From Ampullaceana balthica (taxonomy: Eukaryota; Mollusca; Gastropoda; Lymnaeidae): a DNA stretch of 64,000 bases. This document shows positions 10,400 through 22,864 of this stretch, piece by piece. The stretch is from contig CALYLW010000426.1 of assembly GCA_944989445.1 (NCBI GenBank), forward strand, positions 394,501 to 458,500, read 5' to 3'. The notes under the pieces were generated by a model. The model worked only from the letters and a program-made list of their open reading frames with translations. It was not told the DNA's origin and did no database searches. The translations under genes were made by a program, and so were the position numbers. The number at the start of each line of letters is the position of its first letter. Positions within the stretch are counted from its first letter, which is position 1.

Positions 10400-13300
10400 A
10401 TGTCTAAAAGAAATTTTTATTGTGAGCCCTGTGATCAGACCTTTCATTTAGGTAAGTTGAAATCTTCTATTCAACAAAGGTCTGTACAGACCAAAACATT
10501 AATATTTTATGCAACTTATTTCAATTTTTTTAAATTTTAAACTGAAACATTTTTAATATTAAAACAATTTTTTTTTAAAGTGTTACAACATTTTGGTATT
10601 GATAATAAGAAAACAAAACTGTGTTCACCATAAAAAATAAATGATACTCAAATTATAATGCTTCACATTTTAACAGTGGGGAACCAGACAATTGCTAAGA
10701 CTTGGAGCATCAAGCTCTACTACCTAAACTGATTTTATTTCTCTGTTTTTTTTTAAAAATAATTCAGAGCATGATTTTCAAACACATTGCCAAGGAAAAA
10801 AGCACAAAGCAAATGCTAAGGTTGCAGAAGAGAAAGATGCTTCGAGGCGTTCAGTCTATGTTCGTGGATTTTATAAGCACTCAGGTACTAATTTAGATCT
10901 TTAATATTATGAGACATTTGATCTTTGAGAGAATTAAACGTTACTTTTCTTACACAAAAAAAATAGGCCTTTAAACATCTGTATTGAATATGTTTCTTTG
11001 CTTTGGCTTTTGTGCATGTAATCTGCCTTAATATTTAGAGATATATTAAGATTAAAGGTTTTTCATCTACATTCAATAGATACCAAGAAATGCCAACAAT
11101 TTCTGGAATCTTACTTTTCTCGGTTCGGTATAGTGAAGAAGGCAAAACTTCGAGGAAAACCTGTAAGTTTTATTAATTTTTGTGCTTACTTTATTAAAGC
11201 CCTGAAATGTCAAGCTCATCAATGCATTTTCATATGAGTCTTGAAAAAAAAATTAAAAGTAGGTTACATGCCTCCTTTCATAGAGTACATTGCCCAGATG
11301 TTTTTATATCCAGAAATGATTGTAGGTGGCCTAAAATCAGTCCCATTTCACTGTATATTGTTTTGTTTCTGAATTTTTTCTTATTCCAGTTTTTTTTTAA
11401 AATTTTATAATGGACATATAAAAGAAGTTATGCTATTGATCATAGATAAAAACAAATATAAGTACATATATATTTTTTGGATGAATCGTAAAAAATGTTT
11501 GCTAAATAAATATACATTTTTTAACTCTGATCTTCATCATTTTTTGAAAGTCAAGAATGCATTTATGAAATCTGTTATAACACTAACATGGAAGGACTGT
11601 GTAGAAAGTTCAATGCTTTTGCTGATATAAACTTGATCAGTATTTATGGAATTAAAGTGGAACCCCGGTATACGTCCTTAATCCGCTCCAGACACTTGGA
11701 CTTATACCAAACAGGACTTATACCAAACGTATTTTTAACATAAGAAATAAAGGAAAAATGATTAATCCGTTCCCAGGAAAAAAATCATATTATTATTAAC
11801 ATATTATACATTTATTGACGTAGTTGTAAAAAATAATTTAAACATTTCTTAATACTAAAAGACATAAATAAAAGAACTTAAGTGTAATAGATAAAAATTT
11901 AGCCCCACTTTAACTTGGTGAGATGAGTGCAGTGCTTGCTAACATGGTGTTAAGAAGGAGATGTTATTTTTTGGGAGGGAAGTCAGCTTCAAATAAATTT
12001 TTAGGAACATGACATTCTGTTGTTTTTCTATTTTCTGCCTCTTTTTCCCTAGTTGACCATGGTTAAGGCTCGCCAGGCTTGACTTTTACTTTAAATCTGT
12101 CTAAAGAACTTTGCTTTTGCCTTCTCTTCAGGATGTTTTGAAAATGTGACGTTGTCTGTTCAATTTTTTTCTACCCTTGGCTCCTCTCAATAACTTTTTT
12201 ATAACTCATGTTTAGTGAATTTACTTAAAATTTACCAGTTATTGCGTGAGTCACTCACTGTATTGTAGCAACTAAAGTACTTACATGAGAGGTGGAATAT
12301 GACTTAGTGTTGTGATTCATCCTAGTTACGCATGCGCTGATGTGTCAATTTTACACATACAATTTCTAGCACGCACGCCGGTCGTGTTCCAAACAAAAGT
12401 TTGTATACCAAGCAAAATGTTTTGCGTAAAAACAGGACGTATACCAAGTTGGACTTATAACAAAGCAGACGTATACCAAGTGTAACTATTACTATATATT
12501 TCTCTTTATGTAGGCGTTCTCACAGTACATAATCTTGTGCACAATAATTCACTGAAGAATTCGTTTATCCAAAACAACTTTAATATATATATATATTATG
12601 TACACATAGATATCATTTGAGGTAATATAACGTGGAAATCTTGAGGCATACACCATACATCCTTCCTCGACGGAAGTCTACACACAACTGTTCGCCCAAC
12701 ACTTTCAACCAATAGAAATGCTCCTTTCTTCCCGCGTTTCTTATACACGTGACCTTACGTCACAAAATTATGTTAATCACATGTGACACCAAGGTTCCAC
12801 TGTATATTGTACAAATCAATTGCACAATGGTCTCTGCTATTTACAAGATAAAACTATGTAAAAAGTTGTTTTTAAAACAACCAACTTCTTTTAGATAAAC
12901 CTCCAATCATTTTTTTTTAAAATATGTTTTTTTTAAAAGTGTATTAGTGTTGTAGGCTGACATATATGAATTATAATATATAATTTCTATAGGGCAGCCA
13001 GTTTGCAATCGTTGAGTTTGAAGTTTTTTCTTCTGTTGCAAAATGTCTGAATGTGAGGCAGCACAGATGTGACTCAATGACTTTGACTGTCAGGCAATCC
13101 GTCTATTATCCACCAAGATCTGAACAAATGCGTCTGATCCATCAGCAAAATGAGCAGGAGGAAAAAGAGAAAAAAGAACAAACATTTAATCACATTATGT
13201 CTTTACTAATGTCATGTGAAAATGTAGGTTGTGTGGTTAAAACATAATTATTTTTTTTTAACGAAATCATTTTTTAAATATGTTTGCACACAATTCTTTC

Positions 13301-16300
13301 AAAATCCATAAGATAAATTCTTGTGTTTACAATTGGCTCTTCCATATATTATCTCACAGCAAGTGGCCTTAATCTCATCTTTTTTCAATTGATTTATGGC
13401 TATGACTTTTGTAAGGATTACTTACATACCACGTTAATGGTTGACATTGGGTCACTTATAGTAAACATCAAATTATCCAATCATAGATATTTATTGGTTT
13501 TACTAAAACATTGTAGTCAATTATCAATCATAATATCTAAAAATATTCATTTAAGAAATCCGAAGGACAAAATAAATCCTGTAAGAAAATGCTCTTTTTT
13601 TAAAGCTACTTGACCAGATGACCAGCCTGTCAGAGAGTCTCAAACTGACCGCAGGAGATGAGTTATCACGTGCTAAAATTTGTGCAGACCTTACCAAACT
13701 GTTTGATCCGTATTTTGAAAGTTTGTATATTTTATTGTTAACATAGCAGCTTTTACAATTTTTGTACTGTGATTCAGAATGACTTCCCTTTGCTGAAGCT
13801 TGAAAATTTCTCAGATTTATTATAGCCCTTTGGGAACTAAGCAAGTTCCATTTCTTGTGCTTTAAAATTATCTGAGATATTTAAAATTTTTCCTTAAAAT
13901 ATTGATATTGCCATAATTGTGAGATTTACTTATGTTTTGGTACATTATCAACAGATTGCAGTGTTCATCAGTTCGGATCATCCATCAACAGCTTTGGGGC
14001 AGTAGGTTGTGACCTTGACCTCTATTTAAATCTCCACAACCAGACGAGTTCACATTCTAATACCAAAAAGGTATTTTTACTTTTCCATTTCAACATATTT
14101 TCTTTTTAAAAATTTAATGCTCAAAGGATGATATCAATGACTGACAGGATTACATGTAAATTCCTAAATCTAAGGTACAACATCACATTGATGCTTTTAT
14201 GTCTAAAATAGTACATTTAAAAAAAAATAATGAATTTTTTTTAACAATTGTATATTTAATTTTTTTAATGGGAAAAGCATGGTTTTCATGTATTAAGAGA
14301 ATTGTTCTCTCACTTGTTTCAGTAAAATAAAAGAATCTTTATTTTTACATGTAATCAAGATTCTTTGATTTACTGAATCAAGGGAGAGAATAATTCTCTT
14401 TATTACATTTTCATGTAGTAAGTAATGAGCATAAAGCTTATAACTGAAGAACATTTCATTCAGTGTGCATCACATGATAATAAATTTGTTTTATAAATAA
14501 TTTAATTTCAATAATTTACATAGGCTAATGATGTTGCTAGAACATTATGTTTACTAGTCTTCATGGCATATCAGAACAATATAACAACTAAACAGTTGTA
14601 AAATTTGTTTTATAATTTTTAGTTAATTGTAAACAAAACATTCAGAGTTGCCTAAAGTGAATTGTTCTGCAGACGGATGATGGCATCAATGTTACTGGCA
14701 CTGTAAAAAAGCAATTTTTTGTCATTTTTTAAAAAAATGTTCCTATTATTGGATGTTGGTTTTTTTTGTGTGTGTGTATTTTTTGTCTGGAAAGGATTAA
14801 GACAATTAAGTTTCTTAAAGCCTCAAGTTTCAATACAAATGTTACAATTTATCATTGGTGAAATATTTATTTCAATTTAGTCTTTTATGGATTTATACAT
14901 TTTCTTTATTGTTCGTACACTGTTCAAGTTTCCATTGCCTTTCCACAAAGACCTCAAGTCAATCAAGGTTGACTCTGCACCACTGACCCAGGATCAGCTA
15001 AGAGACATAGATATAAATGACCTTGTGAGGACTTCTTTATTACTTGAAGACCAATCTCTCATACTACTGTAGTCTTTCTTTAACCATTTTGTCAAATATT
15101 ACAATAAAGTATTCACAATTAAATTCAGGTTATTTAATTAACTGCTAGTATTATAAATTTTATTTCAATTAGTTTAATTTTTAAATTGTAAAACTTAAGA
15201 TTGATTTATGTAGGTATTTATTTTTTTGTCTGCTGAATTTATTTCAGTTTTCATTACACAGAAGTGAAAGTAAGGATAAATATAGGTGGGAGGGTAAATA
15301 GTAAATAATGAACTCAATTTATTTTTTAAAGGCACGAGGCCAATTCTTTTTGCTCCCATCCTGTTAGATCAAACTTTTGATGAGGATCCTCTCTGGCAGA
15401 AGCCACATCTATGGTGAGACACTCATCATCCCCAGTAACAGATGTCCCATTGTCAAATTTCTGCACAGACCAACAGGAATCAAATGTGACCTTTCTTTAA
15501 ACAACAGGTCTGCCATTTAAAGAGCTGCATAAAATAAATAGCTGTTTTTATTGCAGTAGAGACTTCATGGATTTCCTTTAACTCAAAATTTATCAAATTA
15601 GTTTCATTAATGATGTTAGTTGTAACATTTCAATCTCTGATTCAAATTTTACTTATTTCAGGAAAGCATTGTATAACAGCTTACTTCTGCGACTCTACGG
15701 ATTAGAACCTCGTGTTCATACTCTGGTCAGTGTGGTGCGACTTTGGGCCAAGTTCCATGAGTTGGCTGGAGGTGGGAAAGGTTATGTACTGACCAGCTAT
15801 GCCCTGACGTTGCTGGTACTCTTCTATGTGATGACCAGGCAGCCACAGATTATACCAAAAGTTTGCCAGGTTGAGAAGTCTGTCTCAGGTAAATATTTGT
15901 ATGATTATATTCCCTTTATTCACTTGACCTGACTTTGAATGAACATGTAAATCAATTCATCAACTTTGTTTTTACTTTAAAAGATCTTGATAAAAACAAT
16001 ACAGCATGTAGCTTACAGAGATGAAATTCAATTTTATCTCTGTAATCTCTATGTTGTATTGTTTTCCCCAAAATTATTTTTAAATTAAAAAAATGGTTTC
16101 AAAATCTTTTATGTAAAACCAAAATGTGTGCAGTGGCTATGCGTTGTTAACTGAGTTACATAGTGTATGCTCATCTATCAGTATGTTGATTGTAAAAGTT
16201 TGTTAAAATCAGCTCTTCCCCACTGTTGTTTTGATCAGGTGCTTACAAGGAACTTGTGGATGAATGGGAATGTATAGCCCTCCCCTCCAATGCTGTTTTA

Positions 16301-19300
16301 CCACAATCTGACAACACAGAAAATGCTGGTCAGTTTCCAAACTAATAAATTTTATTGAACATTTCTGTCGTCTCACTTATCTGAAGAAACAGTATTCATT
16401 TTTTTAACTGGCCAATTTCTGTTATATTTCTGATATAATGCTGCAGCCAAAATAAACAATTGAATAAATGTTCATGTTGATCTCTTAAAGACATTTAAGT
16501 TGAACATTCAGCCGTGTTTGTTATATCATACAGAGACCTAGTAAAAGTGATAGTCAGAAATGAACTTGAGTACACTATTTGGAAAAAAATGACTTATCCA
16601 ATTAACCTCTGTTGATTGCACAATGTTTAATTGTTGCAAATAAACTTATTGACAATGCCTTGGTTTTTTTCTCAGTGGATCTGCTGAAAGGTTTCTTCAA
16701 CTTCTATGCCAATAACATCAACTGGGACACAGATGCCTTGATGATGTGGGACAACTCTGTCTTACCAAGGGCCGCTATCTCAATAGACCCATTCTATACC
16801 AGTTGTCGGGTAAACATGTTTCTATTTGGTCATTCCTAGGGCAGCCATCTCAATAGACCCATTCAATATCAGTTGTACAAATGTTACCATTTGATCATTC
16901 CTAGCATAATTCAGCACAGGGTGAGGTCTCATATTTATTATATGGCTGTGTCTGTTGCTGATATGAAAATATGGCCCACAGTTAAAGAATATTTATTTTT
17001 ATTATAATTTATTGGAATAATAACAGGTTTAAGAAAGGCCAGGTTCCCTTATGTTGTATTTTCATTAATTAAGTTATTGTTTATAAACCAAAAATTAAGG
17101 CATAAAATTGATTTTATTTGATGTTATTTTATCAACCTTTCAAAATTTAACTTTTACCTAGTGTCAAGTAATAGACATAATATTGGAAATGTGCACCTTA
17201 AGAAACGGAGGATGGTTTCATTGAGATCATTTCTTTACACTATTGTTTAGTTGTAGGTGATCAGAATATTGAGGATGGTTTCATTGAGACCATTTCTTTA
17301 CACTATTGTTTAGTTGTAGGTGATCAGAATATTGAGGATGGTTTCATTGAGACCATTTCTTTACACTATTGTTTAGTTGTAGGTGATCAGAATATTGAGG
17401 ATGGTTTCATTGAGACCATTTTTTTACACTATTGTTTAGTTGTAGGTGATCAGAATATTGAGGATGGTTTCATTGAGACCATTTCTTTACACTATTGTTT
17501 AGTTGTAGGTGATCAGAATATTGAGGATGGTTTCATTGAGACCATATCTTTACACTATTGTTTAGTTGTAGGTGATCAGAATATTGAGGATGGTATCATT
17601 GAGACCATTTCTTTACACTATTGTTTAGTTGTAGGTGATCAGAATATTGAGGATGGTTTCATTGAGACCATTTCTTTACACTATTGTTTAGTTGTAGGTG
17701 ATCAGAATATTGAGGATGGTTTCATTGAGACCATTTCTTAACACTATTGTTTAGTTGTAGGTGATCAGAATATTTATCAAGGGACCTAAATACATAGAAA
17801 AAGAACCATGGTTAGCAGTGAAAATGTAAAATTGTTACTACAAATTCCCATCATCCACAAAGTTCTTATTATAAATAAATTGTAAAAACATTTCACAGTT
17901 TATTATCTTATACATTACTGAAGCTCCTTCTATACAGAAGATTATTGCATCCCGCCTGTTAAAAACAATATTCACCCACCCCATCCAATACTGAGATTTA
18001 AATTAAGTTAATTTTATTTATTTTTGAAGTTGGCAAAAGGGTTTAGTCCTGAAAGTTAAATCTACAAGAAAGCTTGTGTGCAGCATTGATAATAATTAAT
18101 TTTTAAAAATATATATTTCTTTTTTTCTTAAAATACAAATGTTATATCTGTGTGCTTTGTTAATATTGTTTTACAATTTTTGTTGTTGCATGTACAGATC
18201 TTCCACCTCCCTGCTTTTAAACAAACGCCCTCGTTATCTCTGCAGACATAATTATTGATAAACATTTAGTCTTTTTGTTATGGAGTGTTTGAACCGTATA
18301 CTAATACATACATATACGTATGTGTTTACCTGATAGTCAGATGATTTTTTAAAAGCATATGAAGACCTCAAGAGAAGAAACGGATCTGTGACATTTTTGA
18401 AATTTTTTAGTTATCCCCTGTATCTAATAGAAGATCATAAATAGAATGCTCTGAACGAGGTTTTATTCAAAATTATGTGTCTGGCCCTATTAAAAATTCA
18501 AATCTATTTAGTTAATTTATAAGAAATCTGTATAATTTGGAACTTTTAAACTTGAATATCTCAAAACTACAAAAATGTGACATAGCCGTTTCTTCCCTTG
18601 AGCTCTTCATATCATTCCAGTGCTACATGAACCCCCCCCTCCCCCCCAACTCCAGGGGTTATTTGACCAACCAAATAGGGTTTTTTTCCATCTAATTAGA
18701 CTGGCTGTATGACTCTGTTAGATCCCTTTGTTCTTACACACAATGTGCTGGGCAACATCAATGAGAAGTTCAAGGCCATCTTTATACAAGAAATGAAGAG
18801 AGCCACAGAACTAACCAGCCAGTGGTCTCATTCTGTCATCAGTCCAAGGTCGGACCCTTGGGGTGTAGCAGGTGGGTTTTTCTTTATATAATGTATTATT
18901 TTATTGTTATCTAAACCTACATGTCATCAACTTTATTTGCTCATATGAATTATTTAGAAATTGACAACTCTTTAGCTCAATTTTATTCTGTGAGCCTTAT
19001 TCATTTTGTCAAGTTTGCCTATGTCCTTCCTCTTCAGTTTTTGAGGGTATTTTTATGCTCTTCCCCACCCCCACCCCCCATCACTTACCCAGAGGTGGTA
19101 TTAAAACCTTGGCTGATCTTCACAAAATTATTAACAATTGCAGATAAAAGAATTGTTGAGCTTTAATTATAGGCAAAATGCAAATCTTTTGGCACTTTAA
19201 ATTCAATCTTCATAGACTTTGTTTAAACTATCTTTTACAGAACTGTTACTTCCCAGCCCAGATCCCAAACATGTGGAAAAGTCAGACACCGGTCCCAAAG

Positions 19301-20340
19301 ATCAACCAGCAAGCAAGCAGAAAGGTCATGTGACAAAAATGGTTGGAGAACAAGAGAATGGAGATTTCATCATAGCGCTACAGCCACCCAATATCTTGAG
19401 CCAAGCAATCTTGACAGAAGAGACAGAATGTCACAACAAAACTCCTTCAAAGAAATGGTGTCATTTGGCCCATGCAATGGTTCTCGATGTCTTTAAAAAG
19501 GTCTTTATGACAGATGTGGTTGCTCGGGCGACTGATTGTTCAGCCCCACCAGTCATTGTACCAGACGGCGGCAGCATTCGGTCTTCCACTTGCTCAGTGT
19601 CGGACATGAAGATTAACGCACATGATGAAATAATGGAAGCTTGCGATGGCAAGGGATCAAGCGATGTCGCTCCACTTGATAATGATCATGAAGAATTGAT
19701 GGAAATTTCCGGTGGCAAAAGATCAAGTGATGTTGCACTTCTTGATAAAGACGATGATGAGGTCCCTTCTACCATCAATGAAAATAAGCAAGTGACGGGA
19801 AGTCTCCAGAAAACAACAAATAAATCTGAGAGAAAAGTGACTGAGAATCCAGAGAAAAGATTTTGTGATGGACTGACATCTCTGGAAACAAAACTTGACA
19901 ATGGTTCACCTTCTCTTCGTGACAAAGATGACGAGACTCATAGAACTGATGGCAGGAGCGACAAAATTGAATCCCTAGATAAAATGCTGACAGGTCAATC
20001 CCATGAAATATTTTCTTACACTTGCAAGTGCAGACATTGGTTGTGGATGGGCAGGAAGAAGATCACCAAATCAGTGGTGAACTCTACCAAACTGGGTGGC
20101 CTTGACCTTGAGGTGGAGATCAGCAACTGCCTACTGAAGGAGAGAGAGAAACTCTTGATGAAAATTATGCTGGCCAAAAAGGAAAGCAGCAAGGATCAGC
20201 AATCTTGTGTAGACAGTCCTACGGCAGCAGACAGCAATAAGCCACCAGAGTTATCAGTAGAGTACCAGTGTGATATTCATTACATGAACACAGAAACATT
20301 GCAGCCTTACATCCTCATTAAGTTGAGACCAGTTTCCTGA
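10400..20340 (+). CDS. TUT1: TUT1 / Star-PAP: U6 snRNA uridylyltransferase and nuclear poly(A) polymerase
   Basis: Thirteen exons: 10400-10451, 10768-10884, 11080-11162, 12993-13223, 13606-13720, 13955-14070, 14929-15024, 15368-15507, 15662-15888, 16239-16328, 16676-16809, 18700-18871, 19241-20340. All junctions are GT/AG and phases agree, giving 2673 nt and 890 aa (human about 874). Order of domains: U1-type C2H2 zinc finger (CEPC...HCQGKKH, residues ~8-30), RRM (RNP2 VYVRGF near 48, RNP1-like QFAIVEF at 87-93), nucleotidyltransferase core GSSINSFG with D219 and D221, third acid D311 in KCDLSLNN, PAP-associated helices (SYALTLLVLFYV) and nucleotide-recognition motif DPFVLTHNVLGNI near 475, then an acidic linker and basic C-terminal domain. 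In other animals the enzyme oligouridylates U6 snRNA and, as Star-PAP, adenylates selected mRNAs in the nucleus. Exon 7 could instead start at 14881, adding 16 residues in frame. Confidence 0.93.
11655..12802. mobile_element. Tigger/pogo-like non-autonomous DNA element
   Basis: The left end reads aagtggaaccccggtatacg and the right end, reverse-complemented, cagtggaaccttgg. TA dinucleotides flank both sides (11653-11654, 12803-12804), the target of Tc1/mariner/pogo transposases. Subterminal ggacttataccaaa motifs repeat several times at both ends. No transposase is readable. It lies in TUT1 intron 3, and its right end is split by the solo LTR at 12481-12788. Confidence 0.6.
12481..12788. mobile_element. 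Solo LTR nested in the pogo-like element
   Basis: A 308-bp insert starts tgtaactatt and ends catgtgaca, so it has TG...CA termini, and is bounded by a perfect 5-bp duplication ccaag (12476-12480 and 12789-12793). Removing insert and one duplicate restores a continuous pogo right end (acgtataccaaggttccactg, joined across the insertion). Size, termini and 5-bp duplication fit an LTR left by recombination of an LTR retrotransposon. No matching LTR or internal region is present in this window. Confidence 0.6.
13955..14070 (+). CDS. TUT1: TUT1 exon 6: catalytic nucleotidyltransferase signature
   Basis: This 116-nt exon carries the palm signature of the DNA polymerase beta-like nucleotidyltransferases: FGSSINSFG followed by CDLDLYL. 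The two Asp residues bind the catalytic metals. It enters in phase 1 (split Asn codon) and leaves in phase 0 at AAG/gtattt. Both acids and the helical Gly-Ser are intact, so the copy is predicted to be active. Confidence 0.9.
14290..14405. repeat. Short inverted repeat / hairpin in TUT1 intron 6
   Basis: Arms of about 45 bases (agagaattgttctctcactt ... and its reverse complement gggagagaataattctct) fold around a short loop near 14342-14352, with a matching cagtaaa/tttactg core. It is probably a small foldback MITE. A hairpin RNA is possible but nothing shows it is processed. Confidence 0.55.
15993..16065. repeat. Near-perfect palindrome in TUT1 intron 9
   Basis: Two ~36-base arms (aaaacaatacagcatgtagc ... 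and ... ctctatgttgtattgtttt) are reverse complements with three or four mismatches and essentially no loop. The size resembles a microRNA precursor stem, but the absence of a loop and the AT-rich ends make a foldback MITE equally likely. Confidence 0.5.
16838..16905 (+). repeat. Partial duplication of the TUT1 exon 11 / intron 11 junction
   Basis: The 3' end of exon 11 together with the first bases of intron 11 (about 16768-16841) is copied directly downstream: gccatctcaatagacccatt and gatcattcctag recur. In the copy the donor CGG/gtaaac has become tacaaatg, so the duplicated junction cannot splice and the duplicate is intronic. Confidence 0.75.
17208..17774 (+). repeat. 63-bp minisatellite, nine units, in TUT1 intron 11
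   Basis: Units of 63 bp begin gaggatggtttcattgagac and contain cactattgtttagttgtagg; unit starts lie at about 17208, 17271, 17334, 17397, 17460, 17523, 17586, 17649 and 17712. Units differ by only one or two bases, so the array is young. The period is a multiple of three, but a stop is present (ttgtttag in one frame) and no exon use is expected. Confidence 0.92.
17925..17957 (-). mobile_element. LINE 3' stem-loop fragment
   Basis: Only the terminal stem-loop region survives (ctccttctatacagaagatt on the plus strand). It is severely 5'-truncated, or a SINE remnant with the same tail. Confidence 0.6.
19241..20340 (+). CDS. TUT1: TUT1 last exon: acidic linker and C-terminal RNA-binding domain
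   Basis: A single 1100-nt exon encodes 365 residues and the TGA stop. It opens with ELLLPSPD, continues with WCHLAHAMVLDVFKKVF (end of the PAP-associated fold), then about 170 residues rich in Asp, Glu, Ser and Lys, apparently disordered. An internal near-duplication MEACDGKGSSDVAPLD / MEISGGKRSSDVALLD marks recent expansion of the linker. It closes with a folded region containing HWLWMGRKKITKS and VEYQCDIHYMNTETLQPYIL, comparable in position to the C-terminal U6-binding domain of vertebrate TUT1. Confidence 0.88.
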
Positions 20341-20587
20341 CTGTGTTAGCCAGTTCAAAAATTTCTACTGTCCGTTCCGAGCCATGATCTCTAGGCTAGT
20401 TGTTTCAAATCTGTCTAATAGTTAACTGTGGTCTGGAGCCAGGAATGTGACTGATGAATGCTGTTTGAAGTGAATGGTGGTTGTTTTAAAATATGCCAAA
20501 TTATGTATCCTGTATGTATTAGGTATTTGTCATACCTCTGGTTTTGTTTGACTCCATCACATGTAATGGTGTTGTTATCATTGAAAT

Positions 20588-20812
20588 GACAGAACTGACT
20601 ATGTAGACCTGCTGAATCATAGACAGAACTGACGATGTACAACTGCTGAATCATAGACAGAACTGACAATGTAGAACTGCTGAATCATAGACAGAACTGA
20701 CAATAGAGAACTGCTGAATCATAGACAGAACTGACAATAGAGAACTGCTGAATCATAGACAGAACTGACAATAGAGAACTGCTGAATCATAGACAGAACT
20801 GACAATAGTATG
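20588..20812 (+). repeat. 34-bp minisatellite in the TUT1 3' region
   Basis: About seven units of gacagaactgacaatagaga actgctgaatcata occur at exact 34-bp spacing (20588, 20622, 20656, 20690, 20724, 20758, 20792). They lie 250-470 bp after the TUT1 stop, so they probably fall in the 3' UTR. Confidence 0.88.
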
Positions 20813-20941
20813 CACTTAAATTTGTATTGCACTGTGCATCACTTATTGAATGGTTGTTCTTTCATTTTACCTCTTACATCTCTACCTTTTTGAAAGCTTT
20901 CATCTGCAATATTTTGATAGATTCCATCTGCACATATTTAA

Positions 20942-20947
20942 AATAAA
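20942..20947 (+). terminator. Candidate TUT1 polyadenylation signal
   Basis: A canonical AATAAA about 600 nt after the stop codon and just past the 34-bp array. Other A/T hexamers exist in this AT-rich sequence, so the choice is tentative. Confidence 0.3.
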
Positions 20948-22864
20948 TTCCTAATTCAAGTTCCTTATATAAAATTTTTAGTTTAAAAATACAGTAATGT
21001 TTTTTGTTTTTTTTTACTTTTGTAAACCTAGTGTCATTTTAATGGCATCAAAAGTTACTAAAGTAGGCCTGGGTGAAAGCTCAGAGGCCCAAAAATCTAT
21101 TTTAAAACTATATATATACTGTATACTATTATAATTAATCTCCATCATACAATCTATACAGTAAATAACTACTGTCAAAATCATTTAAGGCTCAAATGAA
21201 AAACAAAATTACACCAGCAAGTGTACTTGTTCTAATACAAACTAATTTTGTTGAAGTCACTGTTATGTTCTTGTGTGTTCCCTTGATGTTTACACAAAAT
21301 GTAATTGTTGTGCTCCTCATGGTATCACATGACAACCTGTCCCTGTCAGTTATTTAATCTCTATTTGAGACCAGCGCCATCTTTCCATCAGTGTGTTATT
21401 AATATAAGATGGCCTCCTAAGTTACATTATTATTAAACAACGAATGTAAAAAATAAGTTTAAATGGTGTTTTTTTTAAATCTCCCATACTTAAGGGGAAA
21501 TTCTAATTTGTATACTTTGTTAATTCAACAACTATATTTTTAGAATTGAAGTAAAGTGTAAGTTACTTAAATTTTACTTCTTATAGAATTAGAATACATA
21601 TATTTATACATTCACATTAAATGTTGACTTTTGAAATTATAATATAAACCAATAATTGAGGTGTTCTTATTTATTTAAATATTTGTGAAATCTGTTTTTT
21701 TCATGAACATTTCATTTAAAATTGATGTCTTGTTGTATATTGAGGCTGTCCCATACCAAACACAGTCTCTCCCATACCAAACACAGTCTCTCCTATAATA
21801 TCCTGGAATGAGGTGAGGTAACAGTTTTCAATAAAATCTAGACTGGTGGGTTGGGAGATTTTCATGGACTTTAGTATGATCATACCATCCATTACAACAA
21901 GAACACAATTCAAAGTTAATATATCCAAGTAAAGAAGGAACATTCCTCATTTAACTTTCATTTTGTTTGGTATTTAATTCAATGTATAATATTACTTGAA
22001 CTTTTTAGCAATAAATAAATATATAATAAAATATTTGTTCAATAATACCTGCAAAAATGAGTAGAAGCATCAAAATTATTCATAATATGATTACATGTAT
22101 TTCAAATACTGGTACATGTGTAATAAATAAAATATTCTGTTGATCTGATAAAATAAAAAGTGTTCCCAAAAAAAAAGTCAGCATGAAGTAAAGCGTCTGT
22201 CAAAGCTTTTTAATATATGGTTTGCAAAATTCAAATTTAAGAGGTATTATTATGTCTATTTTTTTAAATTGCACTTAGTAAGGTGTAGTATATTTCTTCC
22301 ATTCTGAATTTCTTTAAAGTTAACATTTTATCAGTCAATTTTTACTGATATAAAAAAAACTCATAATTTAATTTCTTTTAATTATGCAATTTATGTGTGC
22401 AATTATCATTGTTAGTACTAATGAAAGTAAATTAATAGTTAATAGTGATTATCGGTTGGAAACTTTACAAATATGAAAAGTTCTTTTTAAACAAATTCAT
22501 CTCTATATTATTTCTCTATGGAAGACTCTCCAACTGATCTCATGGAATTCTTTTGATAAGCAAAATTGTTTGTAATGTTATGATTTTCACAATATTTAAT
22601 TGTTGTCATTATAAAAAAAATGTATTTTCCACATGGTAAAAAAGATGCATTCAAAATAAAACACATTCACATTAAAAATTAGGAAATTTTAAATCTGGTT
22701 TAACATTTTATAAAAATTCTTTTAAATTGTATTTATATAAAATTTTTTTTAAATCTTCAAGGAAGTCCATTCACTTTTTCTATCATTTAAATTATGTTCA
22801 ATTTTCTTAGTTCAGCAAGCTGGATACGGTAGATAACAGACTGGCTCATAAAACAGCTGACATT

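Larger units (their letters stand above)
20341..22864. other. Convergent 3' flanks of TUT1 and PDSS1 copy A
   Basis: The first ~600 bp are probably TUT1 3' UTR and include a 34-bp minisatellite and an AATAAA at 20942-20947. From about 21950 to 22864 the sequence is homologous to 46310-47266 next to PDSS1 copy B (for example attattcataat, aaatattctgttg, tctgataaa). This is the downstream flank included in the gene duplication. No other gene was seen. Confidence 0.6.

Noticed and set aside
13551..13844. Minus-strand 97-codon frame over TUT1 exon 5
   Set aside because: Shadow of the plus-strand coding exon. The plus frame matches the protein family and splice phases.
14881..14928. Longer TUT1 exon 7 starting at the tttag acceptor
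   Set aside because: In frame and possible, but it adds a very hydrophobic stretch inside a nuclear enzyme. The acceptor at 14928 was preferred and the alternative is noted in the gene entry.
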